Shown here piece after piece: positions 33,487 through 41,139 of a stretch of 64,000 bases of DNA. The notes beneath the pieces are model-generated. The model did not search any database and was not told the origin of the DNA. It saw only the letters and a program-made list of their open reading frames with translations. The stretch covers positions 1 through 64,000 of the forward strand of contig JAFWAC010000013.1 of NCBI GenBank assembly GCA_017507805.1, read 5' to 3'. Every line of letters starts with the position of its first letter. Position 1 is the stretch's first letter. Both the position numbers and the translations under genes were made by a program. This stretch comes from Clostridia bacterium. Its GTDB lineage: Bacteria > Bacillota > Clostridia > Oscillospirales > Acutalibacteraceae.

Positions 33487-35347
33487 ATGCCTTCACCTCC
33501 ATTGAACAATAATCTTTATGAGTTATTTGCAAATTTATTCTGATATGTTGGCCTTTTTCAAAGCGTAATCCAGTCAGCGAATTATCTTTTATATTCAATC
33601 CCGAACCGCCGATTTGCGAAGCGCTAACCAATTCCGCTTTATAGGCTTCGGTTTCACCAGAGAGGAAAAAACTTAATGTTCCGTAATCCGAATCTTCAGA
33701 AGGAATAAAATCCACCATATATTTGCCTTCATCCGGATTGCTACAAATATACATAAATTTTGAGGGCCTAATTTCTTTAGGCGCACTTACCGTTTTCTCT
33801 GTGCCGTCAACATAGTCTACCGGTTGCGGAGGTCTTGGAGGATCGACAGGCGGATTCTTAGGTTTTTCATGCACCCAATCCTCATCAAGCTCACCATCTA
33901 CAGGATCTACCTTCTTCTCAGATTCGTCATCGCCGTTTTCCACAGATACAACATCCGGAATGTATTTACGATCAATAACTCGCTTTTCTATTTCCAAAAC
34001 GGTGTCCGAAATAGCTTCTTCTTTATTCTGGTTTTTCTCATCATCAGGAGTGTCAGGTATGAAGTTTCCTACACCAACAGCATCCATTTCGTTTTGGGGG
34101 CCTTGTTCAACCAGTTCTTCCAAGCACTTTTTCATATAATCATTTATCGATTTAATGAGCTGTTTTGCTTCAAAAGGATTTGCTGCACGGTCGGGTTGCC
34201 ACTCAGTGTGCTCGGGATTTTCAAGAGCGCGAAGCTTTTCGTTAATTGCGTCTCCATCGATAAACAAAACACCCGCAAAGGAAATAAAACCGTTAATTCT
34301 ATCTCCATCCTTGATTTTCATTCCCGTTTGACGAATCATAGCCACTTTGCGATGAAATTCGTTGCCGTTAAGCAGATAACCAAGCTTTATTATTCCTAAT
34401 CCCAGGTGATTGTTTTCAAACCATTTGGTTTCAGGGCTTGTTAGTACCTGGTAATATTCCAGAACGTAAGTGTTTGTAAGTTCTTCGGCATATTCTTCCA
34501 TAAGATCTGCTAATGTAGATTTATCAATTTTCACATTGCCTACATTAACAGTAAGTTTTTCATTCCAAATTGCACCAAGAAAACTATCCAAGATAGAAAC
34601 AACGATTGCCGTTTCCCAATCCTCTTGAGAAAAACGGTAACCCAAAACGTACACATCTGTTCCATAATCGCCAGGATCTCTTTTAAAGCTCGGATCTAAA
34701 TTCAAGGACTCGAAAACGGGAGTATTGCGCTCGTTGCCATAATAACCAATACCTTGTGTTGTTTCACCATCATCGCGCTCAAAAGTTACCAATCTGGATA
34801 CGCCCTGATACGCGCACTCGTCCTCAATATCATATGTATTATAAAATACCGTCGAAAAATCCGAGCAAGCAAACGGCGCAAATTTACCTATACCGAATGA
34901 TCCTCCGGCAGGGCCTTTCTTATCAGAAGATCCGGAAGATTTAGTTAGTCGCATCCAGTCGGTATTTATATCCGTAGTTTTCTTTGAACCAGTAAGACCT
35001 TTTGTTTTAAAATCACTAATTCTTAAAACACTAATTTTTTCAGCGCTAATTTTTTCAAATGCATTTTTGAAAAAATCCTTAGTGGTCTTGGCTTTCTGTC
35101 CGTTCCAGTACGCTAAACATTTTTCAAAAGTTTCTTTCAATACATCTGCACCTGGAACGTCATTCGTCGGAATTTCATAGTTGGCGAAATCAACACGAAC
35201 AGTTTTTCCTGTCGCTGCATCAAGAGAGTTTTGGCAGATCTCTCGAGCCAAAGACTTTAAGGGCGTACCTCTAAAAGTGGCTACACCCGAATCATTAATA
35301 CCTTTATTTTCACCATGGTCATTCGAAGGGAAATACCAATATGCCAT
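33470..35347 (-). CDS. MORC/MutL-like GHKL ATPase
   Basis: ATPase of 625 residues with a Bergerat fold. The N-box is LAREICQNSLDA (about residues 34-45), followed by ISDFKTKGLTG (about 111) and the glycine-rich lid GGSFGIGKFAPFACS (about 148). A transducer-like domain extends to about 400. A charged, proline-rich linker (PKNPPVDPPRPPQPVD, near 505) leads to a beta-rich C-terminal domain. Such ATPases dimerise and clamp DNA. Prokaryotic MutL/MORC homologues are known in operons with cytosine methyltransferases and NgoFVII-type nucleases (Iyer, Abhiman and Aravind), both of which are encoded upstream in this island. Confidence 0.7.
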   Translation of the reverse strand: MAYWYFPSNDHGENKGINDSGVATFRGTPLKSLAREICQNSLDAATGKTVRVDFANYEIPTNDVPGADVLKETFEKCLAYWNGQKAKTTKDFFKNAFEKISAEKISVLRISDFKTKGLTGSKKTTDINTDWMRLTKSSGSSDKKGPAGGSFGIGKFAPFACSDFSTVFYNTYDIEDECAYQGVSRLVTFERDDGETTQGIGYYGNERNTPVFESLNLDPSFKRDPGDYGTDVYVLGYRFSQEDWETAIVVSILDSFLGAIWNEKLTVNVGNVKIDKSTLADLMEEYAEELTNTYVLEYYQVLTSPETKWFENNHLGLGIIKLGYLLNGNEFHRKVAMIRQTGMKIKDGDRINGFISFAGVLFIDGDAINEKLRALENPEHTEWQPDRAANPFEAKQLIKSINDYMKKCLEELVEQGPQNEMDAVGVGNFIPDTPDDEKNQNKEEAISDTVLEIEKRVIDRKYIPDVVSVENGDDESEKKVDPVDGELDEDWVHEKPKNPPVDPPRPPQPVDYVDGTEKTVSAPKEIRPSKFMYICSNPDEGKYMVDFIPSEDSDYGTLSFFLSGETEAYKAELVSASQIGGSGLNIKDNSLTGLRFEKGQHIRINLQITHKDYCSMEVKAYVNKK

Positions 35348-35362
35348 TTTGTTTCCTCCTGA

Positions 35363-35581
35363 TTATAATTTGAACTTTGCAGAATCGTCACTTGAAGATT
35401 CAAACTTGGCTTTTGCGCTTTTCAGTTCAGAATCTATTGCATTGAAGATTTTGCGAACATCTTCCTTTGAGTATTCATAAGTAGCCTTACTTGAGCAATT
35501 GCCAAGAAGGCGAATCATATCAATTATTTTATTTGTTCTCGCCTCTGCAATTCTAACAAATCTTTCTTTTTTGGACTCCAT
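35363..35581 (-). CDS. Small helical protein, first gene of GHKL-ATPase operon
   Basis: Seventy-two charged residues: ERFVRIAEARTNKIIDMIRLLGNCSS, then YEYSKEDVRKIFNAIDSELK. The start at 35581 has AAGGAG upstream. It is 15 bases before the ATPase gene and directly follows the operon promoter. Similar small proteins are common on clostridial mobile elements, but the function is unknown; a regulatory or antitoxin-like role is possible. Confidence 0.55.
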   Translation of the reverse strand: MESKKERFVRIAEARTNKIIDMIRLLGNCSSKATYEYSKEDVRKIFNAIDSELKSAKAKFESSSDDSAKFKL

Positions 35582-35612
35582 ATTCAGCACTCCTTTTAAA
35601 TATTTCGATTAT

Positions 35613-35641
35613 ATTTTACAAATATTTTGAGAGTTTGTCAA
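35613..35641 (-). promoter_or_regulatory. Promoter of GHKL-ATPase operon
   Basis: On the minus strand TTGACA (35641-35636), 17-base spacer, TAAAAT (35618-35613), giving a start about 25 bases before the first codon. AATATTTTGA is repeated at 35621-35630 and 35655-35664, one copy within the spacer, so a repressor may bind here. Confidence 0.7.
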
Positions 35642-35778
35642 TATTTATTTTTAGAATATTTTGAAAATATTTTTGATTTGTATTGTGTTTTGTTGATAAA
35701 AAGCCTATCCAATATGCAAAAAAATGGGCCATATAAACATGAGCGCTATAATATAAAGCTCTTTTTTGAGTATATAAC

Positions 35779-35825
35779 GTTTATAATTATTGACAAAACT
35801 ATGTTTATGGTTTATAATTATTGAC
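35779..35825 (+). promoter_or_regulatory. hipBA promoter with overlapping direct repeats
   Basis: TTGACA (35790-35795), 17-base spacer and TATAAT (35813-35818) form a consensus promoter. A perfect 16-bp direct repeat (GTTTATAATTATTGAC at 35779-35794 and 35810-35825, period 31 bp) covers both hexamers, as expected for autorepression by the HTH antitoxin. Confidence 0.75.
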
Positions 35826-35842
35826 GTTAAGAGGTGGTTAAA

Positions 35843-36163
35843 ATGAGAAAAGTTTCATACAATATATTACCGGCAACAGAGGAAATACTAAAAACGATGG
35901 GCGAGCAGATTAAATTAGCAAGATTACGTCGAAATTTAACTGTAGAACTTGTTGCAGAACGTGCCCGAATCAGCCGAGCTTCACTTTGGAATGTAGAAAA
36001 AGGTAGTCCATCGGTTGCTATCGGAATATATGCTGCAGTTTTGCATGCCCTTAACAACATGGATAAAGATCTTTTGCTTGTGGCAAAAGATGATGTTATG
36101 GGCAGAAGAATGCAAGACCTTAATCTGCCTATCAGAAAAAGAGCACCAAGAAAGGAGGACTAA
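35843..36163 (+). CDS. hipB: HipB-like antitoxin/regulator (XRE family)
   Basis: About 106 residues: a central XRE helix-turn-helix (GEQIKLARLRRNLTVELVAE, then RISRASLWNVEKG) with short basic tail (RKRAPRKED). AGAGGTGG supports ATG 35843 rather than GTG 35834. It is three bases from hipA. HipB proteins neutralise the HipA kinase and repress the operon through tandem operators, which fits the direct repeats over the promoter. Confidence 0.8.
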   Translation: MRKVSYNILPATEEILKTMGEQIKLARLRRNLTVELVAERARISRASLWNVEKGSPSVAIGIYAAVLHALNNMDKDLLLVAKDDVMGRRMQDLNLPIRKRAPRKED

Positions 36164-36166
36164 ACA

Positions 36167-37426
36167 ATGCCTAAAAATGAAAAAATCATATACGTTTATG
36201 ACAGTTTTACTTTTGATGAGCCTATGTTGTTTGGCAAACTTTACGTAAACGTCATAAAAGGCGGAGAAACATATTCTTTTGAATTTGATAAAAATTGGCT
36301 CAAATCCACGAACTATCCGGTTTCAATTGATCCTGATTTTATGGGATATGGTGGCAGAGAATATCCGAGCAGTGATTCTATTTTTGGTGTGTTTGCAGAT
36401 GCCTCGCCCGACCGTTGGGGACAAATTTTGTTAAACAAAAGAGAGCGCAAACTTGCAGACAGAGAGAAAAGAAAACCCAGAAGATTAAATCGAAGCGATT
36501 TCTTGATGGGTGTTTACGACGAATGTCGAATGGGCGGCATCCGTTTTAAATTAGAAAAAGATGGAGAGTTTTTATCAAATGATAAAGAAACGGCTACTCC
36601 TCCATGGGCGACACTCAGAACATTAGAAGAAGCATCCAGACAATTTGAGAATGATGACACTGCGCTTGATGAAAAGTGGTTAAATCAACTTTTGAGACCC
36701 GGTTCTTCTCTTGGCGGTGCAAGACCGAAAGCCACAGTAGTTGATACCGAAGGACAGCTTTGGATTGCAAAATTCCCTTCTAAAAACGATACCAACAATA
36801 CGGGTGCTTGGGAAAAGGTTGTTCACGATCTTGCTCGCATGTGCGGACTCAATGTTCCTGAGTCTAAACTTGAGACCTTTTCTAAACTTGGCAGTACATT
36901 TCTTGTAAAGCGCTTTGACCGCGACGGAGACAAACGTATTCATTTTGCTTCTGCAATGACCTTGCTTGGAAAGACAGACGGTGCCTCAGCTGCAGATGGC
37001 TCAAGCTATTTAGATCTTGCATCTATAATTATAGCAAACGGAGCGAATCCAACCGCAGATTTAATTGAATTATGGAAACGTATTGTATTTAATATGGCAG
37101 TCTCGAGCACTGATGATCATTTGAGAAATCATGCGTTCATTTTGAAGAAGAGTGGATGGGTTCTATCTCCGCTTTACGACGTAAACCCTGTGCCTTACGG
37201 TGACGAGTTGTCGCTAAATGTAAACGAAAATGACAACCGCATCTCTATTCCACTTGCGATTGAAACAGCTCATCGTTTTGGAATTAAAGAGGAGGATGCT
37301 ACTAAGATTGCTAACGAAATCACGGAAACGGTACGTAACAATTGGGAAAAGCTTGCTGCAAAGTACGGAATATCGCGAGGACAGATTGAAGATATGAGAC
37401 CTGCTTTTAGTGCATGCTATGAATAA
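36167..37426 (+). CDS. hipA: HipA-family serine/threonine kinase toxin
   Basis: A 419-residue kinase-like toxin. The N-terminal subdomain contains GVFADASPDRWG. The ATP-loop region is SSLGGARPKATV (about 176), the catalytic loop is AVSSTDDHLRNHAF (about 310) with catalytic Asp, and the metal-binding region SPLYDVNPVP (about 335). In related systems HipA phosphorylates glutamyl-tRNA synthetase or another tRNA synthetase, inducing dormancy; the target here is not known. All catalytic landmarks are present. Confidence 0.85.
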   Translation: MPKNEKIIYVYDSFTFDEPMLFGKLYVNVIKGGETYSFEFDKNWLKSTNYPVSIDPDFMGYGGREYPSSDSIFGVFADASPDRWGQILLNKRERKLADREKRKPRRLNRSDFLMGVYDECRMGGIRFKLEKDGEFLSNDKETATPPWATLRTLEEASRQFENDDTALDEKWLNQLLRPGSSLGGARPKATVVDTEGQLWIAKFPSKNDTNNTGAWEKVVHDLARMCGLNVPESKLETFSKLGSTFLVKRFDRDGDKRIHFASAMTLLGKTDGASAADGSSYLDLASIIIANGANPTADLIELWKRIVFNMAVSSTDDHLRNHAFILKKSGWVLSPLYDVNPVPYGDELSLNVNENDNRISIPLAIETAHRFGIKEEDATKIANEITETVRNNWEKLAAKYGISRGQIEDMRPAFSACYE

Positions 37427-37447
37427 AATATAAACTCAGCTACAACT

Positions 37448-37487
37448 CAAAATAGGTTGCGCATAAAAGTATGCTCAACCTATTTTG
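37448..37487 (+). terminator. hipBA terminator
   Basis: A 17-bp stem with one mismatch (CAAAATAGGTTG.GCAT / ATGC.CAACCTATTTTG), 6-base loop, followed by GGTGTTTTATTTATTTTG. Its core is almost identical to the terminator at 10068-10096. Confidence 0.75.
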
Positions 37488-37522
37488 GGTGTTTTATTTA
37501 TTTTGTTTATAGAACTTTTAGA

Positions 37523-37954
37523 TTATTTACGTTTTCTTGCGTAGGATTCTTTTAGTCGGTCGATTGCCATCTCGGGACTCATAGTATGATACATCAAATA
37601 CATAGAACGCATAAGCGAAACGGGAGCTTGTTTATAAATTTCTTTACTTGATTCTCCTGTATAGAAATGCCAATAGCGGTAGAGATAGCCGGACCAATAA
37701 AGCGTTTCGCTGTCGTACAAATCGCCGTTTGTTGCAAGAGTATCTGCATTTTGCTCTTTCAGGCGGTCGATGATATATCCTTGGCCTGCCCACTGCATAT
37801 GATTGAAAATTTTATCAAGGTCAGCAGCTGTGTTAGAAAGCATGAAAGTCTTGATGAAGGATTCACTTGAAAAGCCTTCAGTGGCAGACATCTCAAAGAG
37901 TTTACCCTGCATATCGCATAGAGTTAATTCAAATACATCAAGCATCTCATTCAC
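37523..37954 (-). CDS. Partner protein of the HTH-DUF3990 gene
   Basis: A 143-residue, mostly helical protein (SGYLYRYWHFYTGESSKEIY, RSMYLMYHTMSPEMAIDRL). No catalytic motif is visible. It overlaps the HTH-DUF3990 gene by eight bases and is probably translated with it, so an antitoxin or modulating partner role is inferred. It is longer than the DUF3791 proteins often paired with DUF3990. Confidence 0.5.
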   Translation of the reverse strand: MNEMLDVFELTLCDMQGKLFEMSATEGFSSESFIKTFMLSNTAADLDKIFNHMQWAGQGYIIDRLKEQNADTLATNGDLYDSETLYWSGYLYRYWHFYTGESSKEIYKQAPVSLMRSMYLMYHTMSPEMAIDRLKESYARKRK

Positions 37955-38792
37955 CTCTCAAAATCTCATCGAAATACTTGCCGACACGTCTGTACTGTTT
38001 TTCAATTTGACTTGCAACAGCATAGCTTTCTTTTCTGCGTATTGCCGCCTTTTCCTGAAGAGCAGTAAGTTCCATCGGATAAATATCCGATTCGGAAACA
38101 ATAGTAAATGCATCGCATCCTTTTTGAGTCTTAGCAACATACTGTTTGCCAAGGTCAAGAGCGACTAGGCAGTTCATAAGTGCAGTGTCGGTAATATCTC
38201 CATTGAAGAAACGGGTAAGCTCGGTGTAAAGGCGATCGTTGGCAATATAACCGATTACCATATCGTAACCGTCAAACAGGTGTGCATACTTTTCATACAA
38301 CACAGTACCTTTTATTGTATCCATATAGCCGCGATGATATGCGACCACCATTGCCCAGTCTAAACAAAGTTCAAGATCAAGAACCTTTAGACCGTCAAGA
38401 TTTAAGTCTACTACGTAGAACTTTGGGTTTGGTTCACCGCAAACTAAAGTCAAAGGTTGGATGGTATCTGTGCCAGTATAGAAGCCAACACCAAAGTCAC
38501 AGTCCTCTCGGCTCTTGGGTTGAATTGTTCCGTTGAGACCTTCTTTAGAGCCGTGATAAAGAATAAGTCTATCGTCATCTTGTTCGTAAAAATACTTTTT
38601 AACAATTACGTCCGCGATATCAATATTGTGGTTGGCGCAGAAAAGATTAAGTTGGTTTTGCGCCATAGGATTGGGTATCGACTTACCATTCTCCCAACGA
38701 TTGATGGAAACAACAGTAGTACCGATTTCTTTGGCGAACTGCTCCTGGCTCATACCTGCAAGCTCGCGCATCTTCTTAACTAAATATTTCAT
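37947..38792 (-). CDS. XRE HTH fused to DUF3990 (ADP-ribosyltransferase-like)
   Basis: About 281 residues. The N-terminal 65 residues form an XRE HTH (MSQEQFAKEIGTTVVSINRWENG). Residues about 85-240 are DUF3990 (LYHGSKEGLNGTIQP, DFGVGFYTGTD, YVVDLNLDGLKVLDL), a predicted ADP-ribosyltransferase-like fold with the HGS and GFYTG signatures. I start at 38792, supported by AGGTG. A fused DNA-binding module suggests autoregulation through the inverted repeat at 38801-38844. Probably the toxin or modifier half of a two-gene module. Confidence 0.72.
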   Translation of the reverse strand: MKYLVKKMRELAGMSQEQFAKEIGTTVVSINRWENGKSIPNPMAQNQLNLFCANHNIDIADVIVKKYFYEQDDDRLILYHGSKEGLNGTIQPKSREDCDFGVGFYTGTDTIQPLTLVCGEPNPKFYVVDLNLDGLKVLDLELCLDWAMVVAYHRGYMDTIKGTVLYEKYAHLFDGYDMVIGYIANDRLYTELTRFFNGDITDTALMNCLVALDLGKQYVAKTQKGCDAFTIVSESDIYPMELTALQEKAAIRRKESYAVASQIEKQYRRVGKYFDEILRGE

Positions 38793-38800
38793 AATGAATT

Positions 38801-38844
38801 CACCTATCATTTGTTTGTGATTTTATTATAAAATATGATAGGTG
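38801..38844. promoter_or_regulatory. Inverted repeat operator of HTH-DUF3990 operon
   Basis: CACCTATCAT (38801-38810) and ATGATAGGTG (38835-38844) are perfect inverted copies separated by 24 bases. They lie directly upstream of the start codon; one copy overlaps the ribosome binding site. Probable autoregulatory operator. Confidence 0.65.
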
Positions 38845-38926
38845 GTTTGTCAAGAGAATTAAAAAGGGAGAATGACTGTCGCCCGTCATTCTCTCAAATC
38901 ATTTCATCTATGAGGCAAAGGCTTTT

Positions 38927-39892
38927 TTACTTTCCGTTTGCCTCCTTTTTTAAGTTTTTAGATAGATTTGTAAACACATAATTATACTCGGTATAATCTA
39001 AATATGGCTTTTTCTCAACTTTTTCGCCTGCTTCAGTATTGATGAGCACAAGTTCGTTTACAAACATTGAGTTCTTTGCTTGTGAGTAAAGACTATCTAC
39101 GGGTTCAAAGTTATTGCCATACATTTTTGATTTATCATCAAAGCAATCAATGCGGTAATAAATATCAAACCCGTTTATATACTCACATTCTAAAAAATAT
39201 GAGGATAGGTATGTATTTAAAAGAATACATTTGTCTAACAAAGCGCTCATATCATCTTGAAGCGGCATATTATAGTTGCTAATTTTAACCTGAACATTCT
39301 GTCCTCGAGCACAACTTCCCAAGGTGTAAAAAGAAGTATAATTGGTTTTTGCGCTAAAAGATACGTTTTCATCACCAAACAATTCTTCGATAAAATCTAC
39401 AACCGCATTGTTCGTAACGTTGTGAAGAAATACCGACACAGTGCCGACAAATCGTTTTTTGTTCTGTATTCCCTTGAGTTTTTTGAAAAACCTGACACCT
39501 GCCGCCGAATCGAAGAAATCTACAGTTTGCTGTGTTTCTTTTTGTTGCTTGGGTTTGTTCGATTTATGGCGTATTTCATAGTGGTTTTGAACCTTGATAA
39601 TTTCGAAAGCTACGCCGTTTGCGCTGAAGCACGGGAATTTATCTGCTTTTTCATCATTGGTATGAATATGACAACAGATAAGATTGTGGTCGGCGGTAAC
39701 ACCGCCTCTGCTTTGTGGTAGGACGTGATCTACATTCCAACCGCAATCACTGTTGCGGTCATTGTATGCTCCTTTGGCTATTGTTCTGCCGGCAAAGTCT
39801 TTTACTTTTGTTTCCTTGCCGAAAGACTTATTCCAAAGACGCATTGCTGTTTCTCTGTTTAAGTCCATAAATTTTTGTTTGCTTTTTTCCAT
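38927..39892 (-). CDS. HNH endonuclease domain protein
   Basis: A 321-residue protein. The N-terminal 95 residues carry an HNH motif: CGWNVDHVLPQSRGGVTADHN followed after about 7 residues by H-T-N-D-E-K. The remaining 220 residues match nothing I know and contain several aromatic, beta-rich segments (VSFSAKTNYTSFYTLGSC). There is no RuvC domain, so it is not IscB or Cas9. No Shine-Dalgarno site lies next to the start; instead a 190-base structured leader precedes it. Confidence 0.65.
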   Translation of the reverse strand: MEKSKQKFMDLNRETAMRLWNKSFGKETKVKDFAGRTIAKGAYNDRNSDCGWNVDHVLPQSRGGVTADHNLICCHIHTNDEKADKFPCFSANGVAFEIIKVQNHYEIRHKSNKPKQQKETQQTVDFFDSAAGVRFFKKLKGIQNKKRFVGTVSVFLHNVTNNAVVDFIEELFGDENVSFSAKTNYTSFYTLGSCARGQNVQVKISNYNMPLQDDMSALLDKCILLNTYLSSYFLECEYINGFDIYYRIDCFDDKSKMYGNNFEPVDSLYSQAKNSMFVNELVLINTEAGEKVEKKPYLDYTEYNYVFTNLSKNLKKEANGK

Positions 39893-39927
39893 AATGTATT
39901 GGAAAGAAGCCGATTGCCTCCCTAGAT

Positions 39928-40054
39928 GTTAGTCAATCCATAAAAGCATGTGACTAACCATAGGGCGACCTATTGCTATAAACCTCAAAGGGTAATCCTC
40001 ATAATAGCATTACAGAAGATTAGTTAGCCAATTTTCAATAGCTCTCATTGAAAA
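39928..40054 (-). ncRNA. Candidate structured RNA upstream of HNH gene
   Basis: On the minus strand four perfect hairpins follow each other: TTTTCAAT/ATTGAAAA (40054-40032), TGCTAT/ATAGCA (40019-39974), ATAGG/CCTAT (39973-39960) and GTTAGTC/GACTAAC (39958-39928). They lie between the upstream HTH gene and the HNH gene, in a stretch with no coding potential. It could be a cis-regulatory leader or a separate RNA. Known HNH-associated RNAs (HEARO/omega RNA) go with IscB; this is not claimed to be one. Confidence 0.45.
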
Positions 40055-40136
40055 GGTTCAGATTTATGAATTGCAATAATATTATATCGTAAAAAGTGTG
40101 AATAGTCAATCACTACAAAAGCTGTGGCGGCAAGGG

Positions 40137-40703
40137 TTACTTGCCGCCGTTTTGTTTAAAGAACTTTTGCAGGAGTTTTATGTGCTTATCGGACATATTT
40201 GTTATGGTGTAGGCGTAGGAGCAGTAGAAGTCGATGAGCCATACCTTAGATATAATTTTTGTGGTTTGGGTTTGGACGGACTTCAGGTGGCCTTGGCGGA
40301 GCCAGCGGTTCACGGTGTTATCGGTATAGCCAGTGATGGTGATGACTTGCGGTATGGTGAGTGCATCGGGAACAGTTTCGAATTCTTGTTCGAGCCACGG
40401 TCGGAAGGTTGACGGCAGAGAGTAAGGAAATCCTGCTTTGCGCTGATATTGTTTTCGATTTTTATTATACTTTGCCGTTGAGAACTCGGCGTAGGGTGTA
40501 ACGTATTTTTCAGGGTGGTTTGCAGAATCCCCTATGTAGGTGAGCAGATCTTCCTTCAGCACAGTATATTTTCTTGTTCTTTTGCCGGTGTTTTGGCATT
40601 TGATGAAGCCGTTGTTAAGCATCCAAGCGCACTTGCGTTTGCTGATGTGCAAGGCGCACCGCACTTGTTCGCCCGAAAGCACTTGCGGTAGGCTGTTCAA
40701 CAT
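40137..40703 (-). CDS. Helix-turn-helix protein with two DNA-binding segments
   Basis: A 188-residue protein with an excisionase-like segment near the N-terminus (LSGEQVRCALHISKRKCAWMLNNGFI) and a second HTH near 130-150 (LTIPQVITITGYTDNTVNRWLRQG). GGTGAT precedes the start. It overlaps the 85-codon gene by seven bases. Near the right end of the island it may regulate integration or cargo; no closer identity is possible. Confidence 0.55.
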   Translation of the reverse strand: MLNSLPQVLSGEQVRCALHISKRKCAWMLNNGFIKCQNTGKRTRKYTVLKEDLLTYIGDSANHPEKYVTPYAEFSTAKYNKNRKQYQRKAGFPYSLPSTFRPWLEQEFETVPDALTIPQVITITGYTDNTVNRWLRQGHLKSVQTQTTKIISKVWLIDFYCSYAYTITNMSDKHIKLLQKFFKQNGGK

Positions 40704-40954
40704 TTTTTATCACCTTGGATGGAATATCCTCTGCCTTTATCGTTTGCGGTCTTGACGAGGTAATCAATGAAGGCGTCCTTAGTGAAGATGTAACCGCCTT
40801 TGTAGGTGTAGGATTCAATCTCACCATTTTTGAGTGCAGTGTAGATTGTGTTCTTGCCGACGGGTGACCATCGGTTTGCTTTCATTGGTGTTAAGATATC
40901 GGGGCATTTTTTGAGCATCTTTTCGTATGCTTCTCTTTGTTTTTCTTGGTTCAT
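40697..40954 (-). CDS. Excisionase-like HTH protein
   Basis: Eighty-five residues. WSPVGKNTIYTALKNGEIES and YKGGYIFTKDAFIDYLV form a winged HTH of excisionase type. A strong AAGGAG site precedes it. About 55 bases separate it from the arm-type repeats of the right end, so it may bind there and be a second directionality factor. Confidence 0.6.
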   Translation of the reverse strand: MNQEKQREAYEKMLKKCPDILTPMKANRWSPVGKNTIYTALKNGEIESYTYKGGYIFTKDAFIDYLVKTANDKGRGYSIQGDKKC

Positions 40955-41008
40955 TTTTATTCTCCTTGTGTTTTCTTTGCCCGAGAATACACAAAGGTTT
41001 TAAGGGTT

Positions 41009-41067
41009 TTCTCGCATCTATCTCGCAAATTTCTCGCAAAAAATCATTAGTTTTTCAATTTCTCGCA
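41009..41067 (+). repeat. Putative integrase arm-type sites, right end
   Basis: TTCTCGCA at 41009-41016, ATCTCGCA at 41020-41027, TTCTCGCA at 41031-41038 and TTCTCGCA at 41060-41067, all in the same orientation. The first three are exactly 11 bp apart. The same motif with the same 11-bp phasing occurs at the left end. Confidence 0.68.
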
Positions 41068-41132
41068 GAACAGATGGAAATATTGCAGTTTTCAGGGACG
41101 GAGAGGGGCGGTGCGGTAGATACTGCCTTTTG

Positions 41133-41139
41133 CTCGAAA
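41133..41139 (+). other. attR core (CTCGAAA)
   Basis: Right junction of the island, identical to 15329-15335. The sequence to its right resumes the host tRNA-Ser (TCAGT closes the anticodon stem). Confidence 0.85.

Larger units (their letters stand above)
15329..41139. mobile_element. 25.8-kb integrative mobilizable defence island in tRNA-Ser(CGA)
   Basis: Bounded by CTCGAAA repeats within the split tRNA-Ser gene. Just inside both ends are TTCTCGCA motifs phased at 11 bp. It encodes an integrase beside the left end, an Xis-like protein, relaxase, MobC-like protein, RepA-like ATPase and possible oriT/iterons, but no conjugation machinery, so it is mobilizable rather than self-transmissible. 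Cargo includes a replacement tRNA-Ser, ABC-3C-like, restriction-modification, GHKL-ATPase, HipBA, DUF3990 and HNH modules, and one IS200/IS605 insertion. Confidence 0.88.

Noticed and set aside
38927-39892. IscB/Cas9-like nuclease with omega RNA
   Set aside because: Only an HNH domain is visible; there is no RuvC motif or bridge helix, and the length (321) does not fit.
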